DNA of 64,000 bases from Campylobacter concisus ATCC 51562 (GCF_000466745.1 NZ_ANNI01000006.1:1-64000), one strand, 5' to 3'; shown: positions 1-9,044, counted from the first letter of the stretch. Notes: generated by a model from the sequence alone, not told the origin. Numbers and translations are program-made.

Positions 1-68
1 TGGCTCAATCGATCACTTGTTTAGATTTCAAAGATTGACTAATAGTTTAACAATTGTAAGTTAAAAGA

Positions 69-101
69 ACTTTCTGCTCTGCGTTTTGCAAAACAGAAAG
101 T
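69..101. terminator. Inverted repeat, possible terminator of an upstream gene
   Basis: Arms ACTTTCTG (69-76) and CAGAAAGT (94-101) are perfectly complementary around a 17-nt loop, which itself holds the palindrome GTTTTGCAAAAC. No long T tract follows, so termination is uncertain. The rest of positions 1-151 shows no convincing gene; it is the 3' flank of the leftward gene that ends at 152 and of whatever lies left of the window. Confidence 0.35.
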
Positions 102-151
102 GAAGTATATAGAAGTGATGCTTAAATGCAGATAAAAATCAGGCTAATTTT

Positions 152-1492
152 TTAAAAACCCATAAAGAAATTTTGAAGTCCAACTTTTCCATTAAATATA
201 ATATCTTTTTTGCTTGGATCATATTTAAAATCGCTTATTACTTTTTTGTCCTCTTCTTTAAAATATCCAGCAGATATCAAAGTAGGCTCAACAAAAGCTA
301 CTTCTGGCACTAGTGTATCAAAAAAATTCGCTAGACTTTCGTCGACGCTTATTTTTCCACTAAGAGATAATTTATCAAAAATTTCTGACTGATTTGTTCC
401 CTTTTTAAAGCCATTTACCGCTGCATCCAAATTTAGCTTTAAAGCCTTATCTCCTTTTTTAAGGCTTAATGTATCTATTTTTATGCTTGGATTCTTTTCT
501 AAGATTTGATCTATTATCTCATCAAAATTTAATCCAGCTAAAACATTATAATTTTCTTCATTATTTAAATTATTAAGCTTGTCTAATACATTATTTAATA
601 CAGGCACATTGATATTTGCGATTTTGCTATCAAAGACAAAATCTGTATATTTTACTTTATCAACTGCTACTATACCTATTTTTATAACATCGTCCGATCT
701 TCCAAGATCATTTGAGATTTCAAATTTTGAATCATACTTAAAGTCATCTATCAAGATATTACTTATATCATTAGATGCGAAAGACACCCTTTTAAATTTA
801 ACTTTTGCCAAATAAGGTACAAGCTGACTCTCTAAAATTTTTGAAAACTTAACCGGCTCTTTATAACTTGAGTCAATATAAAATCCTTCGATATTTAGAT
901 CAACTTTGTTGTACTCACTAAAATCTTTCAAAGCAATCTTATCTGCTTCAACCTTTAAGCTGTTTATACTATCTTTTGAATCAAGCGTCATACCAATCTT
1001 TATATCTTTTGTATTAATGGCAGTTTTTTGCTTATCATTAAATTCAATATTGCTAAATTTAATATCCACATCTTTATCGCCAGTTAAGCTAACTTTTGTT
1101 TTAGTTGTTGCAATGACATTTGATCCCATGAATGTTGCGATAATATTTTTAATCATATCGTTTTGAATAGAAATTTTTGAGTCTATCTCAAAGCCATCTA
1201 TAAAAGCAAGCACTGTATGAGAAATTTCATTTTCTACTTTAAAAACCAAATCCTCATTTACATTTTTACCAAATATATTTTCAAAAAGATCTTTTGAAAC
1301 ACTAAAATCAAATGATCCTTTTGAGCCAAAAAATCCTTTTTTATAATTATTATTAGAAATTTTAAAGCCCTTAATATTGTTTAGATCATTCACTATCCTT
1401 TGATAGTTTTTCTCTACCTCATTTGAAGCAAAATAAACCGCTCCAATGGCTACCACGATAACTACGATTAAAGCAGATATCACCTTTTTCAT
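152..1492 (-). CDS. DUF945-type (YdgA-like) envelope protein
   Basis: A 446-residue protein with an N-terminal hydrophobic segment (about residues 4-20), then a long soluble region of alternating polar beta-strand-like stretches rich in Lys, Asp and Asn. This resembles the YdgA/DUF945 family of inner-membrane-anchored periplasmic proteins, whose function is poorly defined. I chose the ATG at 1492 rather than an upstream start because AAGGAGA sits just before it and the new N-terminus begins directly with the anchor. The start overlaps the stop of the DedA gene as ATGA, so the two are probably translationally coupled. Seen: anchor and length. Inferred: family membership. Confidence 0.6.
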   Translation of the reverse strand: MKKVISALIVVIVVAIGAVYFASNEVEKNYQRIVNDLNNIKGFKISNNNYKKGFFGSKGSFDFSVSKDLFENIFGKNVNEDLVFKVENEISHTVLAFIDGFEIDSKISIQNDMIKNIIATFMGSNVIATTKTKVSLTGDKDVDIKFSNIEFNDKQKTAINTKDIKIGMTLDSKDSINSLKVEADKIALKDFSEYNKVDLNIEGFYIDSSYKEPVKFSKILESQLVPYLAKVKFKRVSFASNDISNILIDDFKYDSKFEISNDLGRSDDVIKIGIVAVDKVKYTDFVFDSKIANINVPVLNNVLDKLNNLNNEENYNVLAGLNFDEIIDQILEKNPSIKIDTLSLKKGDKALKLNLDAAVNGFKKGTNQSEIFDKLSLSGKISVDESLANFFDTLVPEVAFVEPTLISAGYFKEEDKKVISDFKYDPSKKDIIFNGKVGLQNFFMGF

Positions 1493-2055
1493 GCTTTTCT
1501 CCTTTTTGTAATATGTTGTAAAAAAAACCAAATTCCAAGCAACAAACAAACCATAGCAAGAGGCATAATATATCCATGCTCGCCAAGATAGTCGCTTGCA
1601 CCTACAAAATAATCACCCGCTTTAAAGCTGGCAAACCCAATAATGACCGCCCAAAGTACTGACGAGATCAAATTTATAATACTAAATTTATAAAATGAAT
1701 ACTTCGTAAGTCCAAGCGCGATAGGAACCAAAGTTTTAACTCCGTAGATAAATTTTTTGATAAATATTATCTTATCACCGTGTTTTTTGGCCAAAATTCC
1801 TGCATAAGCAAGCTTTCTTTTATGATTTTTGATATAAGGCATAAGTGAGTTTTTATTAAATCTTGCGACATAAAAAATTAGCGTGTCACCGATTGTATTT
1901 GCCACAGCAGCGACAATTATGCTAAGAGTGATGTCCATTTTGCCTGCAAAGCTTAATATCCCAGCGGCGATTAATGCAACCATACCGCCACCAAGGCTAT
2001 AAAAAAACAATACAATATAGCCGTATGTTGAAACTGAGTTTATGATATCTTGCAT
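1489..2055 (-). CDS. DedA-family membrane protein
   Basis: A 188-residue integral membrane protein with several hydrophobic helices, including a glycine-rich segment near residues 18-40 and further helices at about 48-62, 110-130 and 160-180. DedA (SNARE-associated/VTT) proteins are flippases or transporters that keep membrane composition and proton-motive force in balance, and the family's re-entrant Gly/Pro/Arg-rich pattern is visible (FIKKFIYGVKTLVPIALG). It is the middle gene of a three-gene leftward set: it overlaps the SYLF gene by one base and the DUF945-type gene by four. All three would act at the envelope. Confidence 0.78.
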   Translation of the reverse strand: MQDIINSVSTYGYIVLFFYSLGGGMVALIAAGILSFAGKMDITLSIIVAAVANTIGDTLIFYVARFNKNSLMPYIKNHKRKLAYAGILAKKHGDKIIFIKKFIYGVKTLVPIALGLTKYSFYKFSIINLISSVLWAVIIGFASFKAGDYFVGASDYLGEHGYIMPLAMVCLLLGIWFFLQHITKRRKA

Positions 2056-2651
2056 TAATCTCCTAAAAGTTTAGATGCAGAGGCTATTAGCTGTTCATAG
2101 GCATAGCCATTTTGCTTTAAAATTTCTTCCTTTGCACTGATGACTGCTCCACCAAAGCTAGCTCCTGCAAAAAACCCATCATTTGCGGCATATGCGTAGA
2201 TATCACTTGAAAATTTAAAATCGCTTACTTTACTGTAATTGCGTCCAATATCACCAAAAGCTACTGATAGCTTTGTATCAAGCGTGATCTTGGCATCTTT
2301 AATATCGTGGATAATGCTATCTTTAAATATAAAAAGTACAAGTGAACTATCTTCATAACCAAGCTGTATACCGATACTGCCGCCACTTATGCTAACTGGT
2401 AAAATTTCACTTGGCGAGTTAATGTTGCCAACAACCATGATGCCATCTCCGCCCATGCCACCAACTACAAAACCGACCTTTTTAACACTTGGAAAGATGA
2501 TCGTCGCTTTTGACTGCTCGATTAGCTCTTTTATAGGAGCGTTTCTAGCGCCTCTCATCGTTGTTATAAACGAGTTTGCCGAGTCCAGCACGAGCTCCTC
2601 GCTGGCAAAGCCAAGTGAGAAAAATAATAAAATTGAAAAAAGAAATTTCAT
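2055..2651 (-). CDS. SYLF/YSC84-domain lipid-binding lipoprotein-like protein
   Basis: A 198-residue secreted protein: a signal peptide (about residues 1-16, ending GFA) is followed by a YSC84/SYLF domain. Recognisable family features are the FPSVKKVGFVVGGMGGDG stretch, the GGSIGIQLGY stretch and the C-terminal AAGASFGGA-type segment. SYLF domains bind phosphoinositides or other lipids in eukaryotes; the bacterial role is unsettled and usually tied to the envelope. A second family member lies at 12233. It is first in a leftward set with DedA and the DUF945-type gene (one-base overlap with DedA) and lies about 10 bases downstream of rny, so it may also be read through from rny. Confidence 0.72.
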   Translation of the reverse strand: MKFLFSILLFFSLGFASEELVLDSANSFITTMRGARNAPIKELIEQSKATIIFPSVKKVGFVVGGMGGDGIMVVGNINSPSEILPVSISGGSIGIQLGYEDSSLVLFIFKDSIIHDIKDAKITLDTKLSVAFGDIGRNYSKVSDFKFSSDIYAYAANDGFFAGASFGGAVISAKEEILKQNGYAYEQLIASASKLLGD

Positions 2652-2660
2652 ATTTTGCCG

Positions 2661-4214
2661 TTATTTTGCAAAATCAACAGCACGAGTCTCTCTGATGACG
2701 CTTACTTTTATCTCACCAGGATACTGCACCTTGCTCTCGATCTCTTGAGCTATCTCTTTTGCTACAAGCACTGCCTCGTCGTCGTTTATGAGTTTAGCAT
2801 TTGCGATGACACGAATTTCACGGCCTGCATTTATCGCATAAGCTTGTTTGATGCCATCTTTACTTTTTGCGATGTTTTCGATCTCTTCGACACGCTTTAA
2901 GAAGCTCTCAAGCACCTCACGCCTTGCACCTGGACGAGCTGCACTTAGTGCGTCAGCTGCGCAGACAGCCGCACTTTCTATACTTGTTGCCTCTTCGTGG
3001 CCGTGGTGAGCGTAGATGGCGTTAATGACAACTGGATGCTCTTTGTAGCGTTTGCAAATTTCAGCTCCAAGATCAACGTGGCTGCCCTCATACTCGTGAG
3101 TTAGCGCCTTACCGATATCGTGAAGTATGCCAGCTCTTTTTGCAAGCTTCTCATCTCCGCCACACTCAGCTGCAATGATGCCAGCAAGGTGAGCCACTTC
3201 AAGGCTGTGTGCAAGGGCATTTTGTCCGTAGCTCGCTCTAAATTTAAGCTTGCCTATTAGCTTTACGATCTCTGGATGAATTTTATTTAGACCAAGATCC
3301 ATGACGATGTTTTCGCCCTCTTCTTGTATACTTTGCTCAAATTCTTCAGTCACTTTTTTGTGAAGGTCTTCTATCCTTGCTGGCTGAATTCTTCCATCCT
3401 CCACCAAAAGCTCGATCACTCTTGTTGCGATCGCACGTCTGTAAAGATTGAAGCTGCTTAGTATGATCGCATGAGGCGTGTCATCAATAATAATATCAAC
3501 GCCAAGCACCATTTCAAGGGTCTTGATGTTACGTCCCTCTTTGCCAATGATCCTACCTTTTAGCTCATCGTTTTTAATATTTACGACATTTATCAGACGC
3601 TCAGCCGCAAATTCTCCAGCAAATCTTGACGTAGCCTGCGCCAAAATGTAATTAACCCTCTTTTTGGCTTCTCTTTTTGCTTCTTCTTCGTATTTTCTAA
3701 CGATATGAGCGATATCCGCACGAGACTTCTCCTCGACCTTTTTAAGTACGACCTCTTTTGCCTCTTCTTCTGTTAAGCCAGCAGCGTGCTCAAGTACTCT
3801 TATCGCTTCTTCTACCTTGTTTTGATAAGTCGCTTTTAAATTTAAGCCCTCTTCGTAAGTTATCTTTGCATCTTGCTTATCTTTTTCAAAAAGCTCTTTA
3901 CTTTCGTTTAAAAGCTCTTGCTCATTTAGCAAAATTTTCTCTTTTTTGGTTAGTTCATCAAATTTACTCGCATACTCTTTTTGAAGCTTTGTTGTTTTGT
4001 CATCGTACCTTTTTTTAGCCTCAAATTCAGCCTCTTGTACTGAAATTTTAGAATTTTTAAGCGTTAGCTCAGCCTCATACTCGATAGCTTTTGCCTTTGC
4101 TTTTGCTTGTTCTAAGAATATGTTGTAGTTTGCATCATTTATCTTTTTAGCGTATAGATACCCTGCTCCAACGCCCGCCACACCGGCTCCTAAGCCTATT
4201 AAAACCTCTATCAT
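2661..4214 (-). CDS. rny: Ribonuclease Y
   Basis: A 517-residue endoribonuclease that starts mRNA decay at the membrane. Order of parts: an N-terminal membrane helix (residues 3-22), a long charged coiled coil (about 25-200), a KH RNA-binding domain with the GRIIGKEGRN loop (about 205-270), and an HD phosphohydrolase domain (about 335-425) with HSLEVAHL and the metal-binding HDIGKA motif. Length matches the family (about 510-520). The start has AGAGGAAT at good spacing. The first 68 bases lie inside the end of the upstream cyclo-ligase reading frame, so translation of the two is linked. Confidence 0.95.
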   Translation of the reverse strand: MIEVLIGLGAGVAGVGAGYLYAKKINDANYNIFLEQAKAKAKAIEYEAELTLKNSKISVQEAEFEAKKRYDDKTTKLQKEYASKFDELTKKEKILLNEQELLNESKELFEKDKQDAKITYEEGLNLKATYQNKVEEAIRVLEHAAGLTEEEAKEVVLKKVEEKSRADIAHIVRKYEEEAKREAKKRVNYILAQATSRFAGEFAAERLINVVNIKNDELKGRIIGKEGRNIKTLEMVLGVDIIIDDTPHAIILSSFNLYRRAIATRVIELLVEDGRIQPARIEDLHKKVTEEFEQSIQEEGENIVMDLGLNKIHPEIVKLIGKLKFRASYGQNALAHSLEVAHLAGIIAAECGGDEKLAKRAGILHDIGKALTHEYEGSHVDLGAEICKRYKEHPVVINAIYAHHGHEEATSIESAAVCAADALSAARPGARREVLESFLKRVEEIENIAKSKDGIKQAYAINAGREIRVIANAKLINDDEAVLVAKEIAQEIESKVQYPGEIKVSVIRETRAVDFAK

Positions 4215-4779
4215 TTATTCCTCTTTTTATATAATTTTTATTTGGGGTTATATAAAAGTCTGCTACCGCATCTTGTGCATTTGAAAGCACATCTTTGGTA
4301 TAAAAGTCTTTTATCTCAAGAAAAACTATCCGTTTTGGCTTAATAGGCAAAGAGTCAAAAAATCTATCATAAAATCCTTTTCCATGCCCTATCCTAGCCA
4401 TAGCTCCATCAACCCCAATCGCTGGAACTACTGCCATATCAAGTCTAACATTATCCATTTTTTTGCCAGATGACTGTCTGACATTAAATTTATAAGTTAT
4501 AAATGGCAGTCGCAATCTTACCATCTTTAAGCTAAGACCTACCATAAAAGGGGCAAAAATTTCACATTTACGTGATAAATTTCGCCTTATTTTAAGCACA
4601 TCGACTTCGTAGTTAAGTGGCAAATAAAACAGTACTTTCTTAGAATTTGTAAAATTTATCAATTTCAAAAGCGTTTTTGTAGCTTTATAGTGCGAGCATT
4701 TGGCCTTAAATTTAGTAAGTTTCATCAAATTTGCTCTTGCATTTTTTCTAAATTCATTTTTTTCTAAATTAACGCTCAT
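4147..4779 (-). CDS. 5-formyltetrahydrofolate cyclo-ligase
   Basis: A 210-residue enzyme that converts 5-formyl-THF to 5,10-methenyl-THF using ATP. The family signature is clear near residue 150 (RIGHGKGFYDRF), with the basic ATP-binding N-terminus (NEFRKNARANL) and a late ITP segment. I use the ATG at 4779 because upstream codons would run into the divergent lipoprotein gene, and an AAAGAG element precedes it. Oddity: after the usual ITP ending the frame continues for about 25 residues inside the start of rny, giving a 68-base overlap with a basic tail (RLRSRCGGRWSR) that is not family-like. The ancestral stop may have been lost. Confidence 0.85.
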   Translation of the reverse strand: MSVNLEKNEFRKNARANLMKLTKFKAKCSHYKATKTLLKLINFTNSKKVLFYLPLNYEVDVLKIRRNLSRKCEIFAPFMVGLSLKMVRLRLPFITYKFNVRQSSGKKMDNVRLDMAVVPAIGVDGAMARIGHGKGFYDRFFDSLPIKPKRIVFLEIKDFYTKDVLSNAQDAVADFYITPNKNYIKRGINDRGFNRLRSRCGGRWSRVSIR

Positions 4780-4828
4780 TTTATGCTCTTTCTTGTATAA
4801 TCCTGAAATCTTATTCAAAAGGAAATTT

Positions 4829-5461
4829 ATGACATTAAAACGAGCAATTATAACATCACTTTGCATTTTTGCATTTTTTGGATGCGGCGACGAGAACAAG
4901 CAAAAAAAAGAGCAAAATACAAGCGAACAAACGCAAGGCAAAATTTTAGATAAAAATGCCAGCAAAGATGAAAATTTAAGCAAAGACTCACTCACTCCAA
5001 AAATGAGTGAAAGTGCCCAAGATAGCGAGATAAAAGAGATAAATCTAAAGCTGCTAAGTGGCACAACTATGCAGATTACAAAAAGAAGTAATGGCTTTGA
5101 TGTAAAAGATGGTAAAAAAGCAACTCTTTACGTATTTTTCGCCACTTGGTGCCCACCTTGCAAGGCTGAGATCCCTCACTTAAATAACCTAAGCGAAAAA
5201 TTTAAAAACGAACTAGATATCGTTGGTGTGCTACTTGAAGACAAAAGTGAAGATGAAGTAAAAGATTTTGCTCAAAAATATAAAATCAAATACGAAGTCG
5301 CGGTTGGCGAGGGAAATTTTTTATTTGAAAAAGCGATGGGCGGCATAAAAGGCTTGCCTGCGTCAGCACTTTTTAAAGCAAATGGCGACTACGTTCAAGG
5401 CTACATCGGTCTTGTGCCTGAAGAGATGCTTGAAAATGACATAAATAGGGCAACAAAATAA
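4829..5461 (+). CDS. TlpA/ResA-like thioredoxin-fold lipoprotein
   Basis: A 210-residue lipoprotein with a type II signal ending in FFGC (Cys19), a Lys/Glu/Asn-rich linker (about 20-70) and a thioredoxin-like domain with the WCPPC redox motif at residues 107-111. TlpA/ResA-type proteins reduce or exchange disulfides on the outer face of the inner membrane, often for cytochrome c maturation. The substrate here cannot be told. The ATG at 4829 has AAAAGGA before it and starts the signal peptide directly. The stop overlaps the ftsY start as TAATG, which suggests coupled expression. Confidence 0.82.
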   Translation: MTLKRAIITSLCIFAFFGCGDENKQKKEQNTSEQTQGKILDKNASKDENLSKDSLTPKMSESAQDSEIKEINLKLLSGTTMQITKRSNGFDVKDGKKATLYVFFATWCPPCKAEIPHLNNLSEKFKNELDIVGVLLEDKSEDEVKDFAQKYKIKYEVAVGEGNFLFEKAMGGIKGLPASALFKANGDYVQGYIGLVPEEMLENDINRATK

Positions 5462-6327
5462 TGCTTGATTTTCTAAAAAAAGGCCTTGAGAAGACTTTTG
5501 GAGCGATAAGCTCGGCTAAAAAGTCAAAAAAGATCGACAAAGAGAGCTTAGAAGAGATTTTACTAGAGGCTGACGTGGCTTACGAGATCGTGGAGGAGAT
5601 TTTATACTACTTGCCACCACAAGATGAAGTGAGCAGAGCCGATCTAAGACGTGTTATGAGCAGCTATTTCATCTACGAAAATGAGCGCGTGATCGAGCCC
5701 GATAAGCCATTTGTCGATCTCATCCTTGGCGTAAATGGCGCTGGCAAGACGACAACGATCGCAAAGCTTGCAAATTTATATAAAAATAATGGTAAAAGCG
5801 TTATTTTGGGCGCTTGTGATACATTTAGAGCTGGAGCGATCGAGCAGCTACGCCAGTGGTCAATTAGGCTAAATGTGCCAATAGTCGCAACACAGCAAGG
5901 TCATGATCCTTCGGCTGTTGCTTACGATACGATCAGCTCAGCCCTTGCAAAAGGCATCGACCGAGTCATCCTTGACACAGCCGGCAGACTTCAAAACCAG
6001 ACAAATTTAGCAAACGAGTTAGAAAAGATCGTTCGTATTAGCAAAAAAGCTTACGAAAAGGCGCCACACCGTAAAATTTTGATTCTTGATGGCACACAAG
6101 GCAATGCCGGAGTAGCGCAAGCAAAGGCGTTTAACGATATTGTCTCACTTGATGGCGTCATCATCACAAAGCTTGACGGCACTGCAAAGGGCGGAGCACT
6201 ATTTGGTGTGGCAAGAGAGCTTGAACTACCTATATTTTATATAGGCGTTGGCGAGAGCATGGATGATGTCATCAAATTTAACCCAGACGAGTTTCTAGAC
6301 GAGCTAATGGACGCTATTTTTGAGTAG
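5461..6327 (+). CDS. ftsY: Signal recognition particle receptor FtsY
   Basis: A 288-residue SRP GTPase that docks ribosome-SRP complexes at the inner membrane. The N domain (about 1-85) is followed by the G domain with the P-loop GVNGAGKTTT (about 97-106), DTAGRLQ, and the TKLDGTAKGG motif near the C-terminus. The long acidic A domain of enterobacterial FtsY is absent, which is usual for epsilonproteobacteria. It sits between the TlpA-like lipoprotein (one-base overlap) and a broken VanZ-like gene whose TTG start lies inside its last codons. Confidence 0.95.
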   Translation: MLDFLKKGLEKTFGAISSAKKSKKIDKESLEEILLEADVAYEIVEEILYYLPPQDEVSRADLRRVMSSYFIYENERVIEPDKPFVDLILGVNGAGKTTTIAKLANLYKNNGKSVILGACDTFRAGAIEQLRQWSIRLNVPIVATQQGHDPSAVAYDTISSALAKGIDRVILDTAGRLQNQTNLANELEKIVRISKKAYEKAPHRKILILDGTQGNAGVAQAKAFNDIVSLDGVIITKLDGTAKGGALFGVARELELPIFYIGVGESMDDVIKFNPDEFLDELMDAIFE

Positions 6328-6684
6328 AGTAAAAATTCTAAGCCGTTTTTGTTTTTTTGCCACTCTTTTGGCGATCGATTTTCTTGCATTTACTCCAAAA
6401 AGTCCTGCGATCATCGAAAATTCGTGGGACAAAGCAAACCATTTTTTAGCTTTTTGTGTCCTTTATCTCCTGCTTTATCTTGGCTATGAGTTTAAAATTT
6501 TAAAAAATTTAGCCCTACTTTTAGCCTTTGGTGTGCAAATAGAACTCGTTCAAGCATATTTTTACCAAACAGGAGCTTTAGCCTACTTGACATCGTGGCT
6601 GATATGATCGGAGCGGCTTTTGGAGTGATAGTAGTTGAAATTTTAAAAAGGATATTTTATGGCAAAAGCAAAGCCAGTTTTTGA
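6320..6684 (+). pseudogene. VanZ-like membrane protein gene, frameshifted
   Basis: A TTG start inside the end of ftsY opens a small membrane protein (FLAFTPKSPA, then NHFLAF, then two helices) that stops at 6607. The expected VanZ ending (RSFSLLDIVADMIG, then a helix) is present but in another frame, running to a stop at 6684 inside the start of radA. Changing AAA to AAAA near 6567-6571 would restore one reading frame of about 120 residues. So the gene carries a one-base deletion in a short A run, either real or a sequencing error. VanZ-like proteins have no settled role outside teicoplanin resistance. Confidence 0.7.
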
Positions 6685-7999
6685 GTGTCAAGCCTGCGGT
6701 AATCAGCAGAGCAAATGGCTAGGCAAATGCCCACAATGTGGGGCTTGGGATAGCTTTATCGAGCTTAGTCAGCAAGAGATAAAGATAAGTAAAGAGATAG
6801 CAAAAAGCACTAGCGCACCTAGCAAAGCCATAAGCATAGACGAAGTTGAAATTCAAAATTTTACGAGATTTAGCACCAAAGATAGCGAGCTAGACCTTGT
6901 TCTTGGTGGTGGCGTAGTCGAGGGCTCGCTAGTTTTAATAGGTGGCAGTCCAGGCATCGGTAAATCAACCTTGCTTCTAAAAATCGGCTCAAATTTAGCA
7001 AAAGACGGTAAAAAAACGCTCTATGTAAGCGGCGAAGAGAGCCAAAGCCAGATAAAAATGAGAGCTGATAGGCTAAATGCGGTGGATAAAAATTTATACC
7101 TGCTAACTGAAATTTGCCTAGAAGATATCCTGCTAGAAGTGCAAAAGAGCGACTACAAGGTGCTTGTAATTGACTCCATACAAACACTTTATAGCCAAAA
7201 TATAAGCTCCGCTCCAGGCTCGATCACGCAGGTTCGCGAGATCACATTTGAGCTGATGAGACTTGCAAAGAGTCAAAATATCTGCGTTTTCATCATCGGA
7301 CACATAACTAAAGAGGGCTCGATCGCAGGGCCTAGAGTGCTTGAACACATGGTCGATGTGGTACTTTATTTCGAGGGCGATGCGAGCAGAGAGTTAAGAA
7401 TCTTGCGTGGGTTTAAAAACCGCTTTGGCTCGACAAGCGAGGTTGGTATATTTGAGATGAGCCAGCACGGACTAGTGAGCGCAAACGAGGTATCTAGTAA
7501 ATTTTTCACACGTGGCGGGGCGATGAGTGGCAGTGCGATAACTATCATAATGGAAGGCTCAAGAGCGCTTAGCATCGAGATACAAGCACTTGTTTGCGAA
7601 AGCGCCTACCCAAAAAGAAGCTCGACTGGCTTTGAGAGAAACCGCCTGGATATGCTGCTAGCCCTACTTGAGCGAAAGCTTGAAATTCCACTTGGGCACT
7701 ACGACGTCTTTATAAACGTTTCAGGTGGCGTTAAGATAAGCGAGACTGCGGCCGATCTAGCCGTCATAGCAGCGATAATCAGCAGCTTCAAAAACCGCCC
7801 TATCAGCAAGGATAGTATCTTCATCGGCGAGCTAAGCCTAAACGGCGAGATAAGAGAAATTTTCAACCTCGATCAGCGACTAAAAGAGGCAAAAACGCAG
7901 AAATTTAAAAATGCGATCATCCCAAACAAACCGCTTGACATGCAAGGTCTAAAGTGCTTTTACGCCAAAGATATCACGCAAGTACTTGAGTGGATGTAA
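6659..7999 (+). CDS. radA: DNA repair/recombination ATPase RadA
   Basis: A 446-residue RecA-like ATPase that drives branch migration of recombination intermediates. It shows the N-terminal zinc finger CQACGNQQ...CPQCG (residues 10-28), Walker A GGSPGIGKST (about 97-106), the RadA-specific KNRFG motif (about 248-252) and a C-terminal Lon-protease-like domain (ISGGVKISETAADL-type region, here VSGGVKISETAADL). Length is typical. The start ATG lies within the tail of the frameshifted VanZ-like gene. Confidence 0.95.
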   Translation: MAKAKPVFECQACGNQQSKWLGKCPQCGAWDSFIELSQQEIKISKEIAKSTSAPSKAISIDEVEIQNFTRFSTKDSELDLVLGGGVVEGSLVLIGGSPGIGKSTLLLKIGSNLAKDGKKTLYVSGEESQSQIKMRADRLNAVDKNLYLLTEICLEDILLEVQKSDYKVLVIDSIQTLYSQNISSAPGSITQVREITFELMRLAKSQNICVFIIGHITKEGSIAGPRVLEHMVDVVLYFEGDASRELRILRGFKNRFGSTSEVGIFEMSQHGLVSANEVSSKFFTRGGAMSGSAITIIMEGSRALSIEIQALVCESAYPKRSSTGFERNRLDMLLALLERKLEIPLGHYDVFINVSGGVKISETAADLAVIAAIISSFKNRPISKDSIFIGELSLNGEIREIFNLDQRLKEAKTQKFKNAIIPNKPLDMQGLKCFYAKDITQVLEWM

Positions 8000-8144
8000 A
8001 TTTGTCTTGCCAGCTATTTAACATCAATACTTTGCTGGCTAGGCCATGTTTTTTGAAATTTATCTTTTGCATAAGTCTTAGGACATCTATGCTTTTTCTT
8101 TGAAATTTAAATTATAAAAATTCCATTCTTTGCTTATAAAATAC

Positions 8145-8972
8145 CTATGCCCTCTTATCCACTTTAAGCTTTGCCACTTTTTCTAAAATTTCAAACATAC
8201 TCTTGCCACTATCAAATTCACTCTTTATAAATTTATAAAGCTCTTTAAATCTCTCATCGGCTTCAAGCTTATAGGTGTGAGATTTTTTAGTAACTTGTAT
8301 AGGTGTAAATTTCTTCTCTTTGGTATTGTCTTCTTTTTCAAGATTATCTGTATTCTGAATACCTTTTTCGTTTAGCTCTTTTAATATATTAACAGCATTT
8401 TTAACATCTTCGCCAGATAAAGTTAGATCAAACCGCTCTTTTAATGCATATTTAGCCCACTCCTCTTTAAACTCATCAACGCTCATATCGCTATCAAGCA
8501 GATCAATAGTCCTTGAGTTTTTAGTAAATAGCAAATCTTGATTGCCACGATATTCATTTAAAAATTCATTTACAGTGTATGGGGTATCTCTTAAAATTTT
8601 TGGCTTATCATTGTCTGGTTTTGCTTGCTGACCTTGTATATATTCTACAAATAAACCCTTACTTTCATTTATGAAATTTTTAAGATCTGATAGCTGCTCA
8701 CTTGTAAAGTCAGGATCATAACCTCTAAGCTTTCCTATGATAGTGACTTTTGCGTCATCGCCCTTTGTAAAGCCAGATAGTGGATATATATGTCTATCAT
8801 AAGACGCAGCTTGAGCTTTTCTATCAAGCCTTGCGTATTTAGGAAAGCTCATACCATATCCCATATCGTTACTAAGTATCTCGCTTATATCGTTAAATTT
8901 AAATCCCATCTCTCTTGCTATGTTCTCTCTTGAGAGATAGTTAGAAGTTGGGAGGTTATTAGAAATTTGCAT
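8145..8972 (-). CDS. Unknown protein behind a candidate sigma-28 promoter
   Basis: A 275-residue soluble protein that I do not recognise. No signal peptide or membrane helix is visible. The N-terminus is polar (MQISNNLPTSNYLSREN), the middle is mixed, and residues about 190-275 are rich in Lys and Glu and likely helical (VKNAVNILKELNEKG, LYKFIKSEFDSGKSM). AAGGAT precedes the ATG. It stands alone between radA (convergent) and acpS-fliL. A strong match to the flagellar sigma-28 promoter lies about 45-70 bases upstream, so I infer co-expression with the flagellum, possibly as a flagellum-secreted or flagellum-co-expressed factor. No function should be assigned. Confidence 0.75.
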   Translation of the reverse strand: MQISNNLPTSNYLSRENIAREMGFKFNDISEILSNDMGYGMSFPKYARLDRKAQAASYDRHIYPLSGFTKGDDAKVTIIGKLRGYDPDFTSEQLSDLKNFINESKGLFVEYIQGQQAKPDNDKPKILRDTPYTVNEFLNEYRGNQDLLFTKNSRTIDLLDSDMSVDEFKEEWAKYALKERFDLTLSGEDVKNAVNILKELNEKGIQNTDNLEKEDNTKEKKFTPIQVTKKSHTYKLEADERFKELYKFIKSEFDSGKSMFEILEKVAKLKVDKRA

Positions 8973-9017
8973 TTTACTATCCTTAGTTTCTTTGGCTCCA
9001 TTAAATCTTAATTAAAG

Positions 9018-9044
9018 ATATCGTCTTTTCTTTAAAAAATTTTA
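9018..9044 (-). promoter_or_regulatory. Candidate sigma-28 (FliA) promoter
   Basis: Read on the minus strand, TAAAATTT is followed after exactly 11 bases by GACGATAT. The textbook FliA consensus is TAAAGTTT-N11-GCCGATAA, so the match is 13 of 16 fixed positions with exact spacing. The -10 element ends about 45 bases before the ATG at 8972, a normal leader length. Confidence 0.6.

Noticed and set aside
1..68. Idea that the left edge is the end of an rRNA operon
   Set aside because: No recognisable 5S, 23S or tRNA sequence is present; only generic AT-rich DNA and an inverted repeat.
8009..8039. GCCAGC/GCTGGC stem after radA as a terminator
   Set aside because: Only six pairs with a 19-base loop and no adjacent T run.
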